A DNA stretch of 64,000 bases from Paeniglutamicibacter psychrophenolicus (GTDB lineage Bacteria; Actinomycetota; Actinomycetes; Actinomycetales; Micrococcaceae), in NCBI RefSeq assembly GCF_017876575.1, contig NZ_JAGIOE010000001.1, positions 4,010,443 through 4,074,442 of the forward strand, given 5' to 3'. Under the pieces are notes generated by a model that had not been told where the DNA came from, made no database searches, and saw nothing but the letters and a program-made list of their open reading frames with translations. Each line of letters starts with the position of its first letter. The stretch's first letter is position 1. This document shows positions 9,486 to 18,184 of this stretch, piece by piece. The position numbers and the translations under genes are program-made.

Positions 9486-9597
9486 GGAGCTGCCGCCACG
9501 GGTGCAGTGTGGGCGATCGGGTGGATCAAGGGATGACTCCTTGTAAGGAAGTGTATGAGAGAGAAGGGAACGGCGGATTTTCCGTCCACGCAAGTAA

Positions 9598-9620
9598 GGG
9601 GGACCCTAGCTGGGCCCCCC
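9598..9620 (-). terminator. GC-rich hairpin between binding protein 2 and its permease gene
   Basis: The inverted repeat GGGGGaCCC...GGGcCCCCC, with one mismatched pair, lies 33 bases after the stop of the binding-protein gene and 113 bases before the permease start. It sits where operon 1 has its own hairpin, and probably has the same role of lowering permease expression relative to the binding protein. No T-run follows. Confidence 0.45.
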
Positions 9621-9652
9621 TCGCTCGCGTGCTGGTCGGTTCCGGGGTTCGT

Positions 9653-11293
9653 CTACTTGCCGGTGATGGCGTGGTAGATCGGAACGTGGTTCCAGGCAAA
9701 CTCGACGTTGGTGACGTTCTCGCTCCAGCCGCCCTGGACCGCCTGGTACCACAACGGCACGACCGGCAGGTCCTTGAGCAGGATTTCCTGGGCCTCGTTG
9801 AAGATCTTGTTGCCTTCCTCGACGGAGGTGGCGGCAAGACCGTCTGCCAGCTTCTGGTCGAACGCGGGGTTCGAGTAGTCGCCGTCGTTGGAGCCGGCGC
9901 CGGTTCCGTAGAGCGGGCCAAGGAAGTTGTACAGCGACGGGTAGTCGGCCTGCCAGCCGGCACGCGAGGCACCGGTGAGCTTCTTCTCGCCGACCAGCGT
10001 ACGCATTTCCTTGAACGTCGGAATCGGGTCCAGCTCGGCCTTGATTCCCAAGGTGTTGGAAATCTGGTTTGCCATGGCCGTGATGTATTCCTTGTTGCCT
10101 GCGCCATCGATGTTCGAGGTGATGGTGAAGACCTTGTCTGCCGGCCACGGATCGATCTTGTCGGCCTGGGCCCAGAGTTCCTTGGCCTTGTCGGCGTTGA
10201 AGACCAGCACCTCGTTGCCCGGAAGGGAATCGGAGTAGCCGTCCAGGACCGGGGAGGTGAAGTCCTTGGCAACCTGCTTGGCACCGAAGAAGATGTTGTC
10301 GATGATCTGCTGGCGGTCGATCGCCATGGAGATCGCCTGGCGGCGCAGCTGGCCTGCCTCGCCCTTGAACTCCGGCAGGTAGCTCGGGATTGTCATTGTG
10401 GCGTTGCCCGCGTAGGCCTGGTTGACCCAGCGGTCGCCCAGGTCGGTCTGGTAGTTCTGCAGGGCGCTTGGCGGAACCTGATCAAGCACGTCCAAGTTGT
10501 TGGCCAGCAGGTCGGTGTAGGCGGCGTCGAAGTTGTTGTAGATCTTGAACGTTACTCCACCGTTGGCCGCCTTGCTCGGGCCGGAGTAGTCGGGGTTCGG
10601 GACGAGCTCGACCTGCACGTTGTGCTTCCAGCCGTCCTCGGCCAGCTTGTACGGGCCGTTGCCTGCGGGGTTCTCGCCGAATGCCTTCGGATCCTTGAAG
10701 GCGGCTTCCGGCAGCGGGTAGAAGGCGGTGTAGCCCAGGCGCAGCGGGAAGTCGGACTCCGGTCGGCTGAGTTCGACGGTGAAGGTGGTGTCGTCGACGA
10801 CCTTCAGGCCTTCCATCGTGTCCAGAGTGGATTTCTCCGCGCTGACCTTGTCGTAGCCCTTGATGGACTCGAAGAAGTACGAGTTCAGCTGCGCGTTCTT
10901 GGCCGCAGCACCGAAGTTCCAGGCATCCACGAAGGACTTGGCCGTGACGGGCTCGCCGTTGGTGAACTTCTGGCCGGACTTGATCTTGATGGTGTAGTTC
11001 TTGGCGTCGGTGGTCTCGATCGACTCCGCCAGCTCGTTGACCGGCTTGCCGGTGGCATCGTAGCTGACCAGACCGGTGAAGATCAGGTCCATCACCCGTC
11101 CGCCACCAACTTCGTTGGTGTTTGCCGGCAGCAGTCCGTTCTGCGGTTCGGTCGAGTTGGCGGTGATGACCTTCGACGCGTCTCCACCGGAGCTTGCGCT
11201 GGGGGTCTCTCCGCCGCCGCCGCCACAGGCAGTCAGGGTCAGGGCAAGAGCTGCGGAAAGCACAAGTGCCTTCGAGGTGCGGTTGTAACGCAT
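9653..11293 (-). CDS. Peptide-binding lipoprotein of ABC transporter (SBP family 5)
   Basis: This extracytoplasmic lipoprotein of 546 residues has a signal peptide starting MRYNRTSKAL and a lipobox LTLTAC with Cys at residue 23, followed by a Gly/Ser linker. The body is a family-5 peptide-binding protein (FTNGEPVTAKSFVDAWNFGA and DPKAFGENPAGNGPYKL are typical OppA/DppA segments). GAGGAG five bases before the ATG supports the start. It heads the second transporter operon. It resembles DppA/OppA of Gram-positives more closely than the first binding protein does, so the two operons probably differ in ligand range. Confidence 0.92.
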   Translation of the reverse strand: MRYNRTSKALVLSAALALTLTACGGGGGETPSASSGGDASKVITANSTEPQNGLLPANTNEVGGGRVMDLIFTGLVSYDATGKPVNELAESIETTDAKNYTIKIKSGQKFTNGEPVTAKSFVDAWNFGAAAKNAQLNSYFFESIKGYDKVSAEKSTLDTMEGLKVVDDTTFTVELSRPESDFPLRLGYTAFYPLPEAAFKDPKAFGENPAGNGPYKLAEDGWKHNVQVELVPNPDYSGPSKAANGGVTFKIYNNFDAAYTDLLANNLDVLDQVPPSALQNYQTDLGDRWVNQAYAGNATMTIPSYLPEFKGEAGQLRRQAISMAIDRQQIIDNIFFGAKQVAKDFTSPVLDGYSDSLPGNEVLVFNADKAKELWAQADKIDPWPADKVFTITSNIDGAGNKEYITAMANQISNTLGIKAELDPIPTFKEMRTLVGEKKLTGASRAGWQADYPSLYNFLGPLYGTGAGSNDGDYSNPAFDQKLADGLAATSVEEGNKIFNEAQEILLKDLPVVPLWYQAVQGGWSENVTNVEFAWNHVPIYHAITGK

Positions 11294-11495
11294 TCTTTCT
11301 CCTCAACGAGTTTGTTGGCCGGCGGGAACGGGTTTTGCAACCTCGCCGGACCATGGTGAGCCTCATCACTCATACGTGAGACTACTCATAAATCTCTGAA
11401 ACAACTAATGAACGACTGACCCTATGCAGAATCTTTATGAACCTGCAACTTATGACCAGACAACATTCAACATCGTTCATTGTCAACAAGCACAC
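11294..11495 (-). promoter_or_regulatory. Promoter region of peptide operon 2
   Basis: This AT-richer intergenic stretch contains a perfect -35 hexamer TTGACA on the minus strand at 11481-11486. At 17-base spacing the -10 candidate is only TTGTCT, so the promoter call is weak. A short dyad CTCA-N4-TGAG lies at 11369-11380, close to the gene. Confidence 0.3.
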
Positions 11496-11520
11496 GCGGA
11501 CCGGGAGTCTCCCGGTCCGC
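11496..11520 (-). terminator. Terminator of the 2-oxo-acid dehydrogenase operon
   Basis: An 11-base perfect stem (GCGGACCGGGA and its complement) with a 3-base loop starts only 5 bases after the stop codon of the E2 gene. On the minus strand it is followed by a GT-rich stretch rather than a clean T-run. Confidence 0.7.
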
Positions 11521-11525
11521 ATCAT

Positions 11526-12965
11526 TTAAGACAAACCCATGACCAAGGCCGGATCCTCAAGGATCGCTCCGACTTCCGAGAGGAACCTGGCGCCCTGTTC
11601 GCCGTCAACCAACCGATGGTCAAAGGACAGTGAAAGCACCATGACTTGCCGCAGTGCGATCTCGTCGAGGTGTTCCCACGGCATCTTCCGCACCTGGCCC
11701 ACGGCCAGGATTCCGGCTTGGCCCGGCGACAGGATCGGGGTTCCGCCATCGATGCCAAAGACACCCACGTTGCTGATGCTGAAGGTCCCGCCGCCCAGTT
11801 GGGCCGGGGTGATCGTCCCCTCGCGGGCCGCCCGGGTCAACTCCCCGGAGGCAGCGGCAAGCTGGGCCAGATCAAGGTCCTGGGCGTTGTGGATGACCGG
11901 GACCATCAACCCGCGCCCGGTGGCCGCTGCGATGCCGAGGTTCACGTGCCCGAACTCGACGATTTCGCCATGCTCCTCGTCCCAATGGGAGTTCAGCGTG
12001 CGGTGCTTGGCCAGGGCGAGGGTGACCACCTTGGCCACCAGGCTGGTCACGGTGATCTTCACGTCGGCAAAACGCCTCGAGGCACGCAGCCGCTCGAGCA
12101 GTGCCATGGTCTCCGTGACGTCCACGCTCAGGAACTCGGTGACGTGCGGGGCGGTGAAGGCGCTTGCGACCATGGCCGCGGCGGTGGCCTTGCGCACGCC
12201 CCTGATCGGGGTGCGCGTCTCCCCTGCGGCCGCTGCAGGCGGGACGGGTCCCTGCGGCAATGCCTCCGGGATCGCCGTTGCCTCGAGTGCTTGCACCACG
12301 TCCTGGCGGGTGATCAAGCCATTGGTGCCGGTGCCACGCAGCGAACGCAGGTCGATGTTGTGGTCCCGGGCTAGCTTGCGCACCGGAGGGGTGGCCCGCA
12401 GGTAGCCAATGCCTTGCGGGGCCGGGTCGTGCGGCTCGACCAGGCGCAGGCCCGGGCCGGAATCAGCGGAAACCGGGGCACCCGCCTGTGAATCCCGGCC
12501 GGCCGGCACCGGATCGGGTGCCGCCGCGGCCACGGGCGCCGGCGCTACGGGCACCGTAGCGCCCACGCGTGCCCGGCGGGCCGGACGTCCTCCGGGTTCC
12601 GCTGCAGCTCCGTAGCCGACCAGGGTCGGCTGGCGCTGGGCCGCGCCTCCGGATGGTTCCCGAGCCGCGCCCCCCGCAGGTTCCTTGGGGTCACCGGCGG
12701 TGGCACCGGAGTGATCCGGCACGTCAAAGGAAATCAGTGGGCTGCCGACATTCACCACGGCGCCCACCGGCTCGTAGAGCTTTTTCACCACGCCCGAAAA
12801 CGGGGAAGGAAGTTCCACGATGGCCTTGGCCGTCTCCACCTCGGCAATCACCTGGTTCAGCGCAACGGTGTCGCCCTCGGCCACGTGCCAGGACAGGATC
12901 TCGGATTCGGTCAGGCCCTCGCCGAGGTCCGGCAGGTTGAATAGTTTCTCCATGGTGTTGCTCAT
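11526..12965 (-). CDS. bkdC: 2-oxo-acid dehydrogenase E2 (dihydrolipoamide acyltransferase)
   Basis: This is the core subunit of a pyruvate or branched-chain 2-oxo-acid dehydrogenase complex. It transfers the acyl group from E1 via lipoate to CoA. The 479 residues comprise one lipoyl domain (residues 6-80, lipoyl Lys47 in EVETAKAIVELP), a long Ala/Pro/Gly linker, and an E1/E3-binding domain near 197-237 (ATPPVRKLARDHNIDLRSL). The catalytic acetyltransferase domain ends in SFDHRLVDGEQGARFL with the active-site His and Asp. Its start overlaps the E1 beta stop by 4 bases. No E3 gene is visible, so lipoamide dehydrogenase must come from elsewhere. The symbol assumes a branched-chain substrate, supported mainly by the adjacent Lrp regulator. 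Confidence 0.92.
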   Translation of the reverse strand: MSNTMEKLFNLPDLGEGLTESEILSWHVAEGDTVALNQVIAEVETAKAIVELPSPFSGVVKKLYEPVGAVVNVGSPLISFDVPDHSGATAGDPKEPAGGAAREPSGGAAQRQPTLVGYGAAAEPGGRPARRARVGATVPVAPAPVAAAAPDPVPAGRDSQAGAPVSADSGPGLRLVEPHDPAPQGIGYLRATPPVRKLARDHNIDLRSLRGTGTNGLITRQDVVQALEATAIPEALPQGPVPPAAAAGETRTPIRGVRKATAAAMVASAFTAPHVTEFLSVDVTETMALLERLRASRRFADVKITVTSLVAKVVTLALAKHRTLNSHWDEEHGEIVEFGHVNLGIAAATGRGLMVPVIHNAQDLDLAQLAAASGELTRAAREGTITPAQLGGGTFSISNVGVFGIDGGTPILSPGQAGILAVGQVRKMPWEHLDEIALRQVMVLSLSFDHRLVDGEQGARFLSEVGAILEDPALVMGLS

Positions 12966-13969
12966 CCGTCCTCTCCCAGCAGGGGCGCATTGCGCCGCAT
13001 GGCCCGGTCGACCCCGTCAAGGATCCGGTCAAGATCGGGCAGGTGGTGGTTCTCCAGCTTCGCCGGCGGGTAGGGGATGTCGAATCCCGTGACCCGCACC
13101 GGGGCGTGGTCCAGGTGGTCGAAGCAGCGCTCGGTGAGGCTTGCGGCAAGCTCGGCCCCGATGCCGGCGAATTTCCCGGCCTCGTGGGTGATGACCACCC
13201 GCCCGGTCTTGCGCACCGAGGTGCTCAGCGTGGCGAAGTCAACCGGTTCGATGCTGCGCAGGTCGATGACCTCGATGTCGATGCCCTCGTCCGCGGCGGC
13301 GTCGGCCGCATCCAGGGCGGTCTTCACCAGCGGTCCGTAGGCGATCAGGGTCAGGTCGGCACCCTCGCGCGCCACCTTGGCCCGGTAGAGGGAGCCGGGC
13401 TCCGGAACCAGGTCCGTGTCCACCTCCCCGCGCACGTGGTAGCGGCGCTTGGGCTCCAGGAAGATCACCGGGTCGTCGTCCGCGATGGCTTGCTGCAACA
13501 TCGTGTAGGCGTCCTGCGGGTTCGACGGGGAGACCACGCGCAAGCCGGCGGTGTGGGCGAAGTAGGCCTCCGGCGACTCGGAGTGGTGCTCCGGGGAGCC
13601 GATGCCCCCGCCGAAGGGGATGCGGATGGTCACCGGGAGCTTGACGTTGCCGCGGGAGCGGAAGTGCATCTTGGCCAGCTGCGAGACGATCTGGTCGAAG
13701 GCCGGGTAGACGAATCCGTCGAACTGGATCTCCACCACCGGGCGGTACCCGCGGAAGGCCAGCCCGATCGCTGCTCCCACGATGCCGGACTCCGCCAGCG
13801 GGGTGTCGATGACCCGGTGCTCGCCGAAGTCCTTTTGCAGCCCGTCGGTGATGCGGAAAACGCCGCCGAGCTTGCCGATGTCCTCGCCCATGAGCACGAC
13901 CTTCGCATCGTGTTCCATGGAATCGCGCAGCGAGGTGTTCAGGGCCTGGGAGAAGGTGAGGTTTTTCAT
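12962..13969 (-). CDS. bkdB: 2-oxo-acid dehydrogenase E1 component, beta subunit
   Basis: This 335-residue transketolase-like beta chain forms the alpha2beta2 E1 enzyme that decarboxylates the 2-oxo acid using thiamine diphosphate. Typical segments are MGEDIGKLGGVFRITDGL at the N-terminus, the conserved IRIPFGGGIGSPEHHSESPE loop, and a C-terminal transketolase domain (VVITHEAGKFAGIGAELA). Length matches the family. It overlaps the alpha-subunit stop and the E2 start by 4 bases each, forming a tightly coupled three-gene unit. Confidence 0.94.
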   Translation of the reverse strand: MKNLTFSQALNTSLRDSMEHDAKVVLMGEDIGKLGGVFRITDGLQKDFGEHRVIDTPLAESGIVGAAIGLAFRGYRPVVEIQFDGFVYPAFDQIVSQLAKMHFRSRGNVKLPVTIRIPFGGGIGSPEHHSESPEAYFAHTAGLRVVSPSNPQDAYTMLQQAIADDDPVIFLEPKRRYHVRGEVDTDLVPEPGSLYRAKVAREGADLTLIAYGPLVKTALDAADAAADEGIDIEVIDLRSIEPVDFATLSTSVRKTGRVVITHEAGKFAGIGAELAASLTERCFDHLDHAPVRVTGFDIPYPPAKLENHHLPDLDRILDGVDRAMRRNAPLLGEDG

Positions 13970-15087
13970 TTGGAGGCCTGCGCATTCTCGGCAAAGCCGG
14001 CAAGGTAGTTGGCGTAGTTCTCGCGTTGTTCCTCAAGCCAGGGATGCGGATGGCTGTACACGTGGGCGAAGAGGTCGTCGACCTCGGGGTCGGGCATCGT
14101 GGTGATGGCCTCGCGCAGCCCGGCGGCCATGTCGTCGGTGGCCTGCTTGGCCCGTTCCCTCAGTGCTGCGAGGTCGGCACCCAGGGTGTCCAGGTGCGCG
14201 GCAACCCGGTCCAGCGGGTCCTTCGCGGCCCATTCCTCGAGTTCCAGGGCGTCACGGTAGCGCGTGGGGTCGTCGGCCGTGGTGTGTGCGCCCATCCGGT
14301 AGGTGACGGCCTCGATGAATGCCGGGCCGCTGCCGGTGCGCACGTGGGCCAGGGCCGCACGGGTGGCGGCCAGCACGGCGACGACGTCGTTGCCGTCCAC
14401 CCGCCAGGTGGCCAGGCCGAAGCCCTTGGCCCGGTCGGCGATGTAGCCGGAGGTTTGCCGTGTCACCGGCTCGGAGATGGCCCAATGGTTGTTCTGGCAG
14501 AAGAACACCACCGGCGCCTGGTAGCTGGCGGCGAAGACCATCGCCTCGCTGACATCCCCCTGGCTGGTGGCCCCGTCGCCGAAGTAGGTGATGGCCGCCG
14601 CGGCCGAACCGTCGAATTTCAGTCCCATGGCGTATCCGGCGGCATGCAGGGTCTGGGCCCCGATGACGATCTGCTGGTTGGCCATGTTGACCTCGTAGGG
14701 GTTCCAGCCGCTGGGTGCCGCGCCGCGCCACATGCGCAGCAAATCGTGCGGGTCGATGCCGCGGCAATAGGCCACGCCGTGTTCGCGGTAGGAGGGGAAG
14801 ATGAAGTCGTCGTGTTCCAGCGCCCGGCCGGAGCCGATCTGTGCGGCTTCCTGCCCGAGCAGCGGTGCCCAGAGTCCCAGTTCGCCCTGGCGCTGCAGGG
14901 CGGTGCCCTCCGTGTCGAGGCGGCGGATGCAGGCCATGTCGATGTAGAGGTTTTCCAGGGCCGGGATATCGATCTCCTCCACCCAATGGTCAAGCTCGGG
15001 GCAGGGGTGGCGGGTGCCGTCGGGTGCCAATATCTGGAGGTAGTCCTCGGCGCCCTCGGGGGTCGAAGAGTCAAACGTGATGGACAC
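13966..15087 (-). CDS. bkdA: 2-oxo-acid dehydrogenase E1 component, alpha subunit
   Basis: This thiamine diphosphate-binding alpha chain has the cofactor motif GDGATSQGDVSEAM followed about 24 residues later by CQNNHWAIS (the GDG...NN motif), and the phosphorylation-loop region TYRMGAHTTADDPTRYR. I start it at the GTG at 15087 (373 residues) because AAAGGA lies exactly 8 bases upstream. The ATG at 15096 would place this site against the start, and the more distant ATG (15129) and GTG (15195) lack one. First gene of the operon, divergent from the Lrp-type regulator across roughly 190 bases that must hold both promoters. Confidence 0.92.
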   Translation of the reverse strand: MSITFDSSTPEGAEDYLQILAPDGTRHPCPELDHWVEEIDIPALENLYIDMACIRRLDTEGTALQRQGELGLWAPLLGQEAAQIGSGRALEHDDFIFPSYREHGVAYCRGIDPHDLLRMWRGAAPSGWNPYEVNMANQQIVIGAQTLHAAGYAMGLKFDGSAAAAITYFGDGATSQGDVSEAMVFAASYQAPVVFFCQNNHWAISEPVTRQTSGYIADRAKGFGLATWRVDGNDVVAVLAATRAALAHVRTGSGPAFIEAVTYRMGAHTTADDPTRYRDALELEEWAAKDPLDRVAAHLDTLGADLAALRERAKQATDDMAAGLREAITTMPDPEVDDLFAHVYSHPHPWLEEQRENYANYLAGFAENAQASK

Positions 15088-15280
15088 GGTCAGCATCCTT
15101 TGCGTCGATTGCGGATTCAGGTCCGGCATTCCGGTGGGACGTGCCGTGCCTGCGGGTGCGGCCTCATCGCCCCACCTACCTGTGATGCTACTCACTCAAT
15201 GCAGTGCGCACAATCCTTGGCCTGGAAACTGGGCAACTTGCACTATCCGGAGCGGGAGGACGGTGCTAATCTTGCGCATT

Positions 15281-15808
15281 ATGCAACAACTTGACGCGAC
15301 AGACCTGCGGATCCTCTCCGCACTGTGCCAACGCCCCAAGGCCAGCGCCGTGGCGCTGGCCACCGACCTGGGGCTGAGCCGCAACACGGTCCAGGCGCGC
15401 CTGGTCCGCCTGGAATCCAGCGGTGCGCTGCTGCCCTTCGAACAACGGGTGAACCCGGCCGCCCTGGGCTTCGGGCTGGTCAGCTTCGTGCACATCCACC
15501 TCCAGCAGCGGCTGCTGGGTCAGATCGTCGAGCAGCTCAAGGCGATCCCGGAGATCATCGAGGCGCACGGGGTGACCGGCTCCGCGGACATCCTCGCCCG
15601 CGTGGTCGCCGGCGGCGCCGAGGAACTCTTCCGGGTCAACGGGCAGATCCTGGCCATCGAGGGGGTCGAGCGTGCGGACACCTCGCTGTCGATGGCCGAG
15701 CTCATCCCGCACCGCACCACCTCGCTGATGGACCTGCGCCTGGCCAGTGGCCCAGGCAACGGTTCCAGGGCCACCGGCCCCGCGTCCGGATCCCCCGCGG
15801 CCGGCTGA
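15281..15808 (+). CDS. Lrp/AsnC family transcriptional regulator
   Basis: This 175-residue regulator has an N-terminal winged helix-turn-helix (residues 4-55, ATDLGLSRNTVQARLVRLES) and a C-terminal RAM ligand-binding domain (VTGSADILARVVA). The C-terminus is longer than the usual 150 residues, with a Gly/Ser/Pro tail. Divergence from the E1 alpha gene makes it the likely regulator of the bkd operon, as with BkdR in other bacteria. The start is uncertain. The ATG at 15281 fits the fold, but the GGAGGA at 15255-15260 is 20 bases away and would better serve a TTG at 15272. Confidence 0.9.
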   Translation: MQQLDATDLRILSALCQRPKASAVALATDLGLSRNTVQARLVRLESSGALLPFEQRVNPAALGFGLVSFVHIHLQQRLLGQIVEQLKAIPEIIEAHGVTGSADILARVVAGGAEELFRVNGQILAIEGVERADTSLSMAELIPHRTTSLMDLRLASGPGNGSRATGPASGSPAAG

Positions 15809-15868
15809 TCCTTCCCGACAAGGGAACGCCGGGCAGGTTTTCCCCGACGTGGCCCCCGGGCATGGCAA

Positions 15869-15907
15869 AGGCGGTGCCGCTTCCCCATCGGGGAAAGGAC
15901 ACCGCCT
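15869..15907. terminator. Bidirectional terminator between Lrp and symporter genes
   Basis: A compound hairpin has an outer stem AGGCGGTG/CACCGCCT and an inner stem TTCCCC/GGGGAA. It lies between two convergent stop codons (15808 and 15966), so it can serve both genes. Confidence 0.6.
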
Positions 15908-15965
15908 GCGCGGTTCGGCGGGGGCGGGCCGCTGCCCGCCCCCGCCAGGGGGGAATGCCTGCCTG

Positions 15966-17594
15966 CTAGTGGTCGACGGCCTTTTCGGCGCCGACACCGG
16001 TGAGCGAGCGTACTTCCATTTCCGCGGCCTTGACCGGGTCCTCGGTGTTCTTGTCCAGCACCGAACCCAACCAGCCCAGCGCGAAGGCCAGCGGGATCGA
16101 GACGATGCCGGGGTTGGCCAGCGGGAAGAGCGCGAAGTCGGCGCCCGGGATCATGGAGGTCGGAAGGCCCGACATGACCGGGGAGAAGACGATCAGCAAG
16201 ATTGCGGATCCGAGGCCGCCGACCATGGACCAGACGGCGCCCTGGGTGGTGAACTTCTTCCAGAACAGCGAGTACAGGATGGTCGGCAGGTTGGCCGAGG
16301 CGGCGACCGCGAAGGCCAGGGCCACCAGGAAGGCGACGTTCTGTCCCTGGGCGCCGATGCCGCCGACGATCGCGAAGATGCCGATGACGACCACCGTGCG
16401 GCGTGCCACCTTCATTTCCTTTTCCGGGGTGCTCTTGCCCTTGGCGATGACCGAGGAGTAGACGTCGTGGGCGAAGGATGCCGCCGCGGTGATGGTCAAT
16501 CCGGCAACCACCGCAAGGATGGTGGCGAAGGCGACAGCGGAGATCAATCCCAGCAGCAGCGGGCCGCCGAGTTCGAAGGCCAGCAGCGGGGCCGCGGAGT
16601 TCACGCCGCCCGGGGCGGCCTTGATCTTCTCGGCACCGATCATGGCACCCGCACCGTAGCCCAGCACCAGAGTGAAGAGGTAGAAGCCGCCGATGAGCCA
16701 GATCGCCCAAACCACGGACTTGCGGGCTTCCTTGGCGGTCGGGACGGTGTAGAAGCGCATCAACACGTGAGGCAGGCCGGCGGTGCCAAGCACCAGGGCC
16801 AGTGCCAGCGAGATGAAGTCGAGCTTGGACGTTCCGGACTTGCCGTACTGCAGTCCCGGGTTCAGGATCTCGGGGGTGCCCGCGGATTCAACCGCGGCAC
16901 CGAGCAGTGCGGAGAAATTGAAGCCGTAGGCGGCCAGCACCATGATGGTCATGACGAACGCGCCGGCGATCAGCAGGCAGGCCTTGATGATCTGCACCCA
17001 GGTGGTGCCCTTCATGCCGCCGATCAGCACGTAAACGATCATCAGCGCGCCGACCACGACGATGACCAGGGACTGGCCCAGCTTGCCGTCGATGCCCAAA
17101 AGCAGGGAAACCAACGCACCGGCGCCGGCCATCTGGGCCAGCAGGTAGAAGACACAGACCGCGAGGGTGGAGATTGCCGCGGCAATGCGCACCGGGCGCT
17201 GCTTGAGGCGGAAGGAAAGCACGTCCGCCATGGTGAACTTGCCGGTGTTGCGCAGCAGTTCGGCGACCAGCAGCAGGGCCACCAGCCAGGCGACAAGGAA
17301 GCCGATGGAGTAGAGGAAGCCGTCGTAGCCGTTGATGGCGATGGCCCCCACGATGCCGAGGAACGATGCGGCCGAAAGGTAGTCACCGGCAATTGCGGTG
17401 CCGTTCTGGGTTCCGGTGAAGGAACGCCCGCCGGCGTAGTAGTCCGCGGCGGTCTTGTTGTTGCTCGAGGCCTTGAGCACCACGATGAGCGTGATGCCCA
17501 CGAAGAGGCCGAAGATGCCGATGTTGACCCACGGGTTGCCGACCTTTGTCGCCTCGGGGGCCGCGGCGAGGATGGCTGTTGAAAGAACGTTCAT
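15966..17594 (-). CDS. actP: Cation/acetate symporter (sodium:solute symporter family, ActP-like)
   Basis: This inner-membrane symporter of 542 residues has about 13 hydrophobic helices. The family signature region AGDYLSAASFLGIVGAIAIN lies near residue 70, preceded by DYYAGGRSFTGTQNG, as in ActP and MctC-type monocarboxylate carriers. It follows a DUF485 gene by 3 bases, the standard partner order for acetate permeases. Expected substrates are acetate, propionate or pyruvate with Na+ or H+. A LytS-type kinase gene is divergent from the pair, suggesting two-component control. A second symporter lies at 22261-23745. Confidence 0.92.
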   Translation of the reverse strand: MNVLSTAILAAAPEATKVGNPWVNIGIFGLFVGITLIVVLKASSNNKTAADYYAGGRSFTGTQNGTAIAGDYLSAASFLGIVGAIAINGYDGFLYSIGFLVAWLVALLLVAELLRNTGKFTMADVLSFRLKQRPVRIAAAISTLAVCVFYLLAQMAGAGALVSLLLGIDGKLGQSLVIVVVGALMIVYVLIGGMKGTTWVQIIKACLLIAGAFVMTIMVLAAYGFNFSALLGAAVESAGTPEILNPGLQYGKSGTSKLDFISLALALVLGTAGLPHVLMRFYTVPTAKEARKSVVWAIWLIGGFYLFTLVLGYGAGAMIGAEKIKAAPGGVNSAAPLLAFELGGPLLLGLISAVAFATILAVVAGLTITAAASFAHDVYSSVIAKGKSTPEKEMKVARRTVVVIGIFAIVGGIGAQGQNVAFLVALAFAVAASANLPTILYSLFWKKFTTQGAVWSMVGGLGSAILLIVFSPVMSGLPTSMIPGADFALFPLANPGIVSIPLAFALGWLGSVLDKNTEDPVKAAEMEVRSLTGVGAEKAVDH

Positions 17595-17597
17595 GGC

Positions 17598-17942
17598 TTA
17601 CTCTCCTGCCTGGGCTTCGAGGCGCTTGCGGATGGCCGTGGCCTTCGGGTCAAGCTTCCTGTTGCTGTAGGACACGTATGCGGCGGTGATGCCGAAGGTG
17701 GAAACAAATTGCAGCAGGCCCAGCAGCAGGCCGACGTTGACGTTGCCCCACACCTTGATGGACATGAATTCGTGCGCGTAGTCGGCCAGCAAGACGTAGG
17801 CGAAGTACCACAACAGGAAAATGACGGCCATCGGGAACACGAAGCTGCGGTGCGTTTTGCGCAGCTCGGTAAACTCCTCCGAGTCCTGTTCCGCCGTGAA
17901 ATCAATGCCGGTTCCAAGATCCGACTCTTCGGTGGTGCTCAT
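17598..17942 (-). CDS. DUF485 membrane protein, partner of acetate symporter
   Basis: This 114-residue protein has two membrane helices (FVFPMAVIFLLWYFAYVLLA and VGLLLGLLQFVSTFGITAAY), the conserved DUF485 architecture, and an acidic cytoplasmic N-terminus. The gene lies directly upstream of the ActP-like gene (3-base gap), so the products are probably made together. How DUF485 proteins contribute to transport is not established. It is first in the operon; the promoter should lie in the 242-base gap before the divergent kinase gene. Confidence 0.9.
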   Translation of the reverse strand: MSTTEESDLGTGIDFTAEQDSEEFTELRKTHRSFVFPMAVIFLLWYFAYVLLADYAHEFMSIKVWGNVNVGLLLGLLQFVSTFGITAAYVSYSNRKLDPKATAIRKRLEAQAGE

Positions 17943-18037
17943 GATTCCTCCTTCTCAAGGGATTCAAGGCGCCAGGCGCGGAGCCTTCTGCTTAATGAAC
18001 CGGCTCATCCCGGCCTGCGAGGCGCGTCACCTGGCAT

Positions 18038-18053
18038 GGTGACTGAGATCACT
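18038..18053. promoter_or_regulatory. CRP/GlxR-like operator in the acetate-permease/kinase intergenic region
   Basis: GGTGACTGAGATCACT contains the perfect dyad GTGA-N6-TCAC (18039-18052) in the gap between the divergent DUF485/actP and kinase genes. It overlaps a second dyad, GTCACC-N6-GGTGAC at 18026-18043. In corynebacteria GlxR controls acetate and monocarboxylate uptake genes through such sites, so the position is sensible. No binding is proven. Confidence 0.5.
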
Positions 18054-18184
18054 GTGTGCCACGCAGGGGCCCGGCGGGAAGGGGGTTGGTTGGAACTACC
18101 GCCAAGCGGTCACCCGGGTGCGCCAAGCGGTGCCGCGCATCGACGAACGGCGTACCGGTTTCCGGCCCGCGTAGGCTATTGCCC

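Noticed and set aside
15077-15280. Longer Lrp regulator starting at 15077
   Set aside because: The extra N-terminus overlaps the start of the divergent E1 alpha gene and is not part of the Lrp fold.
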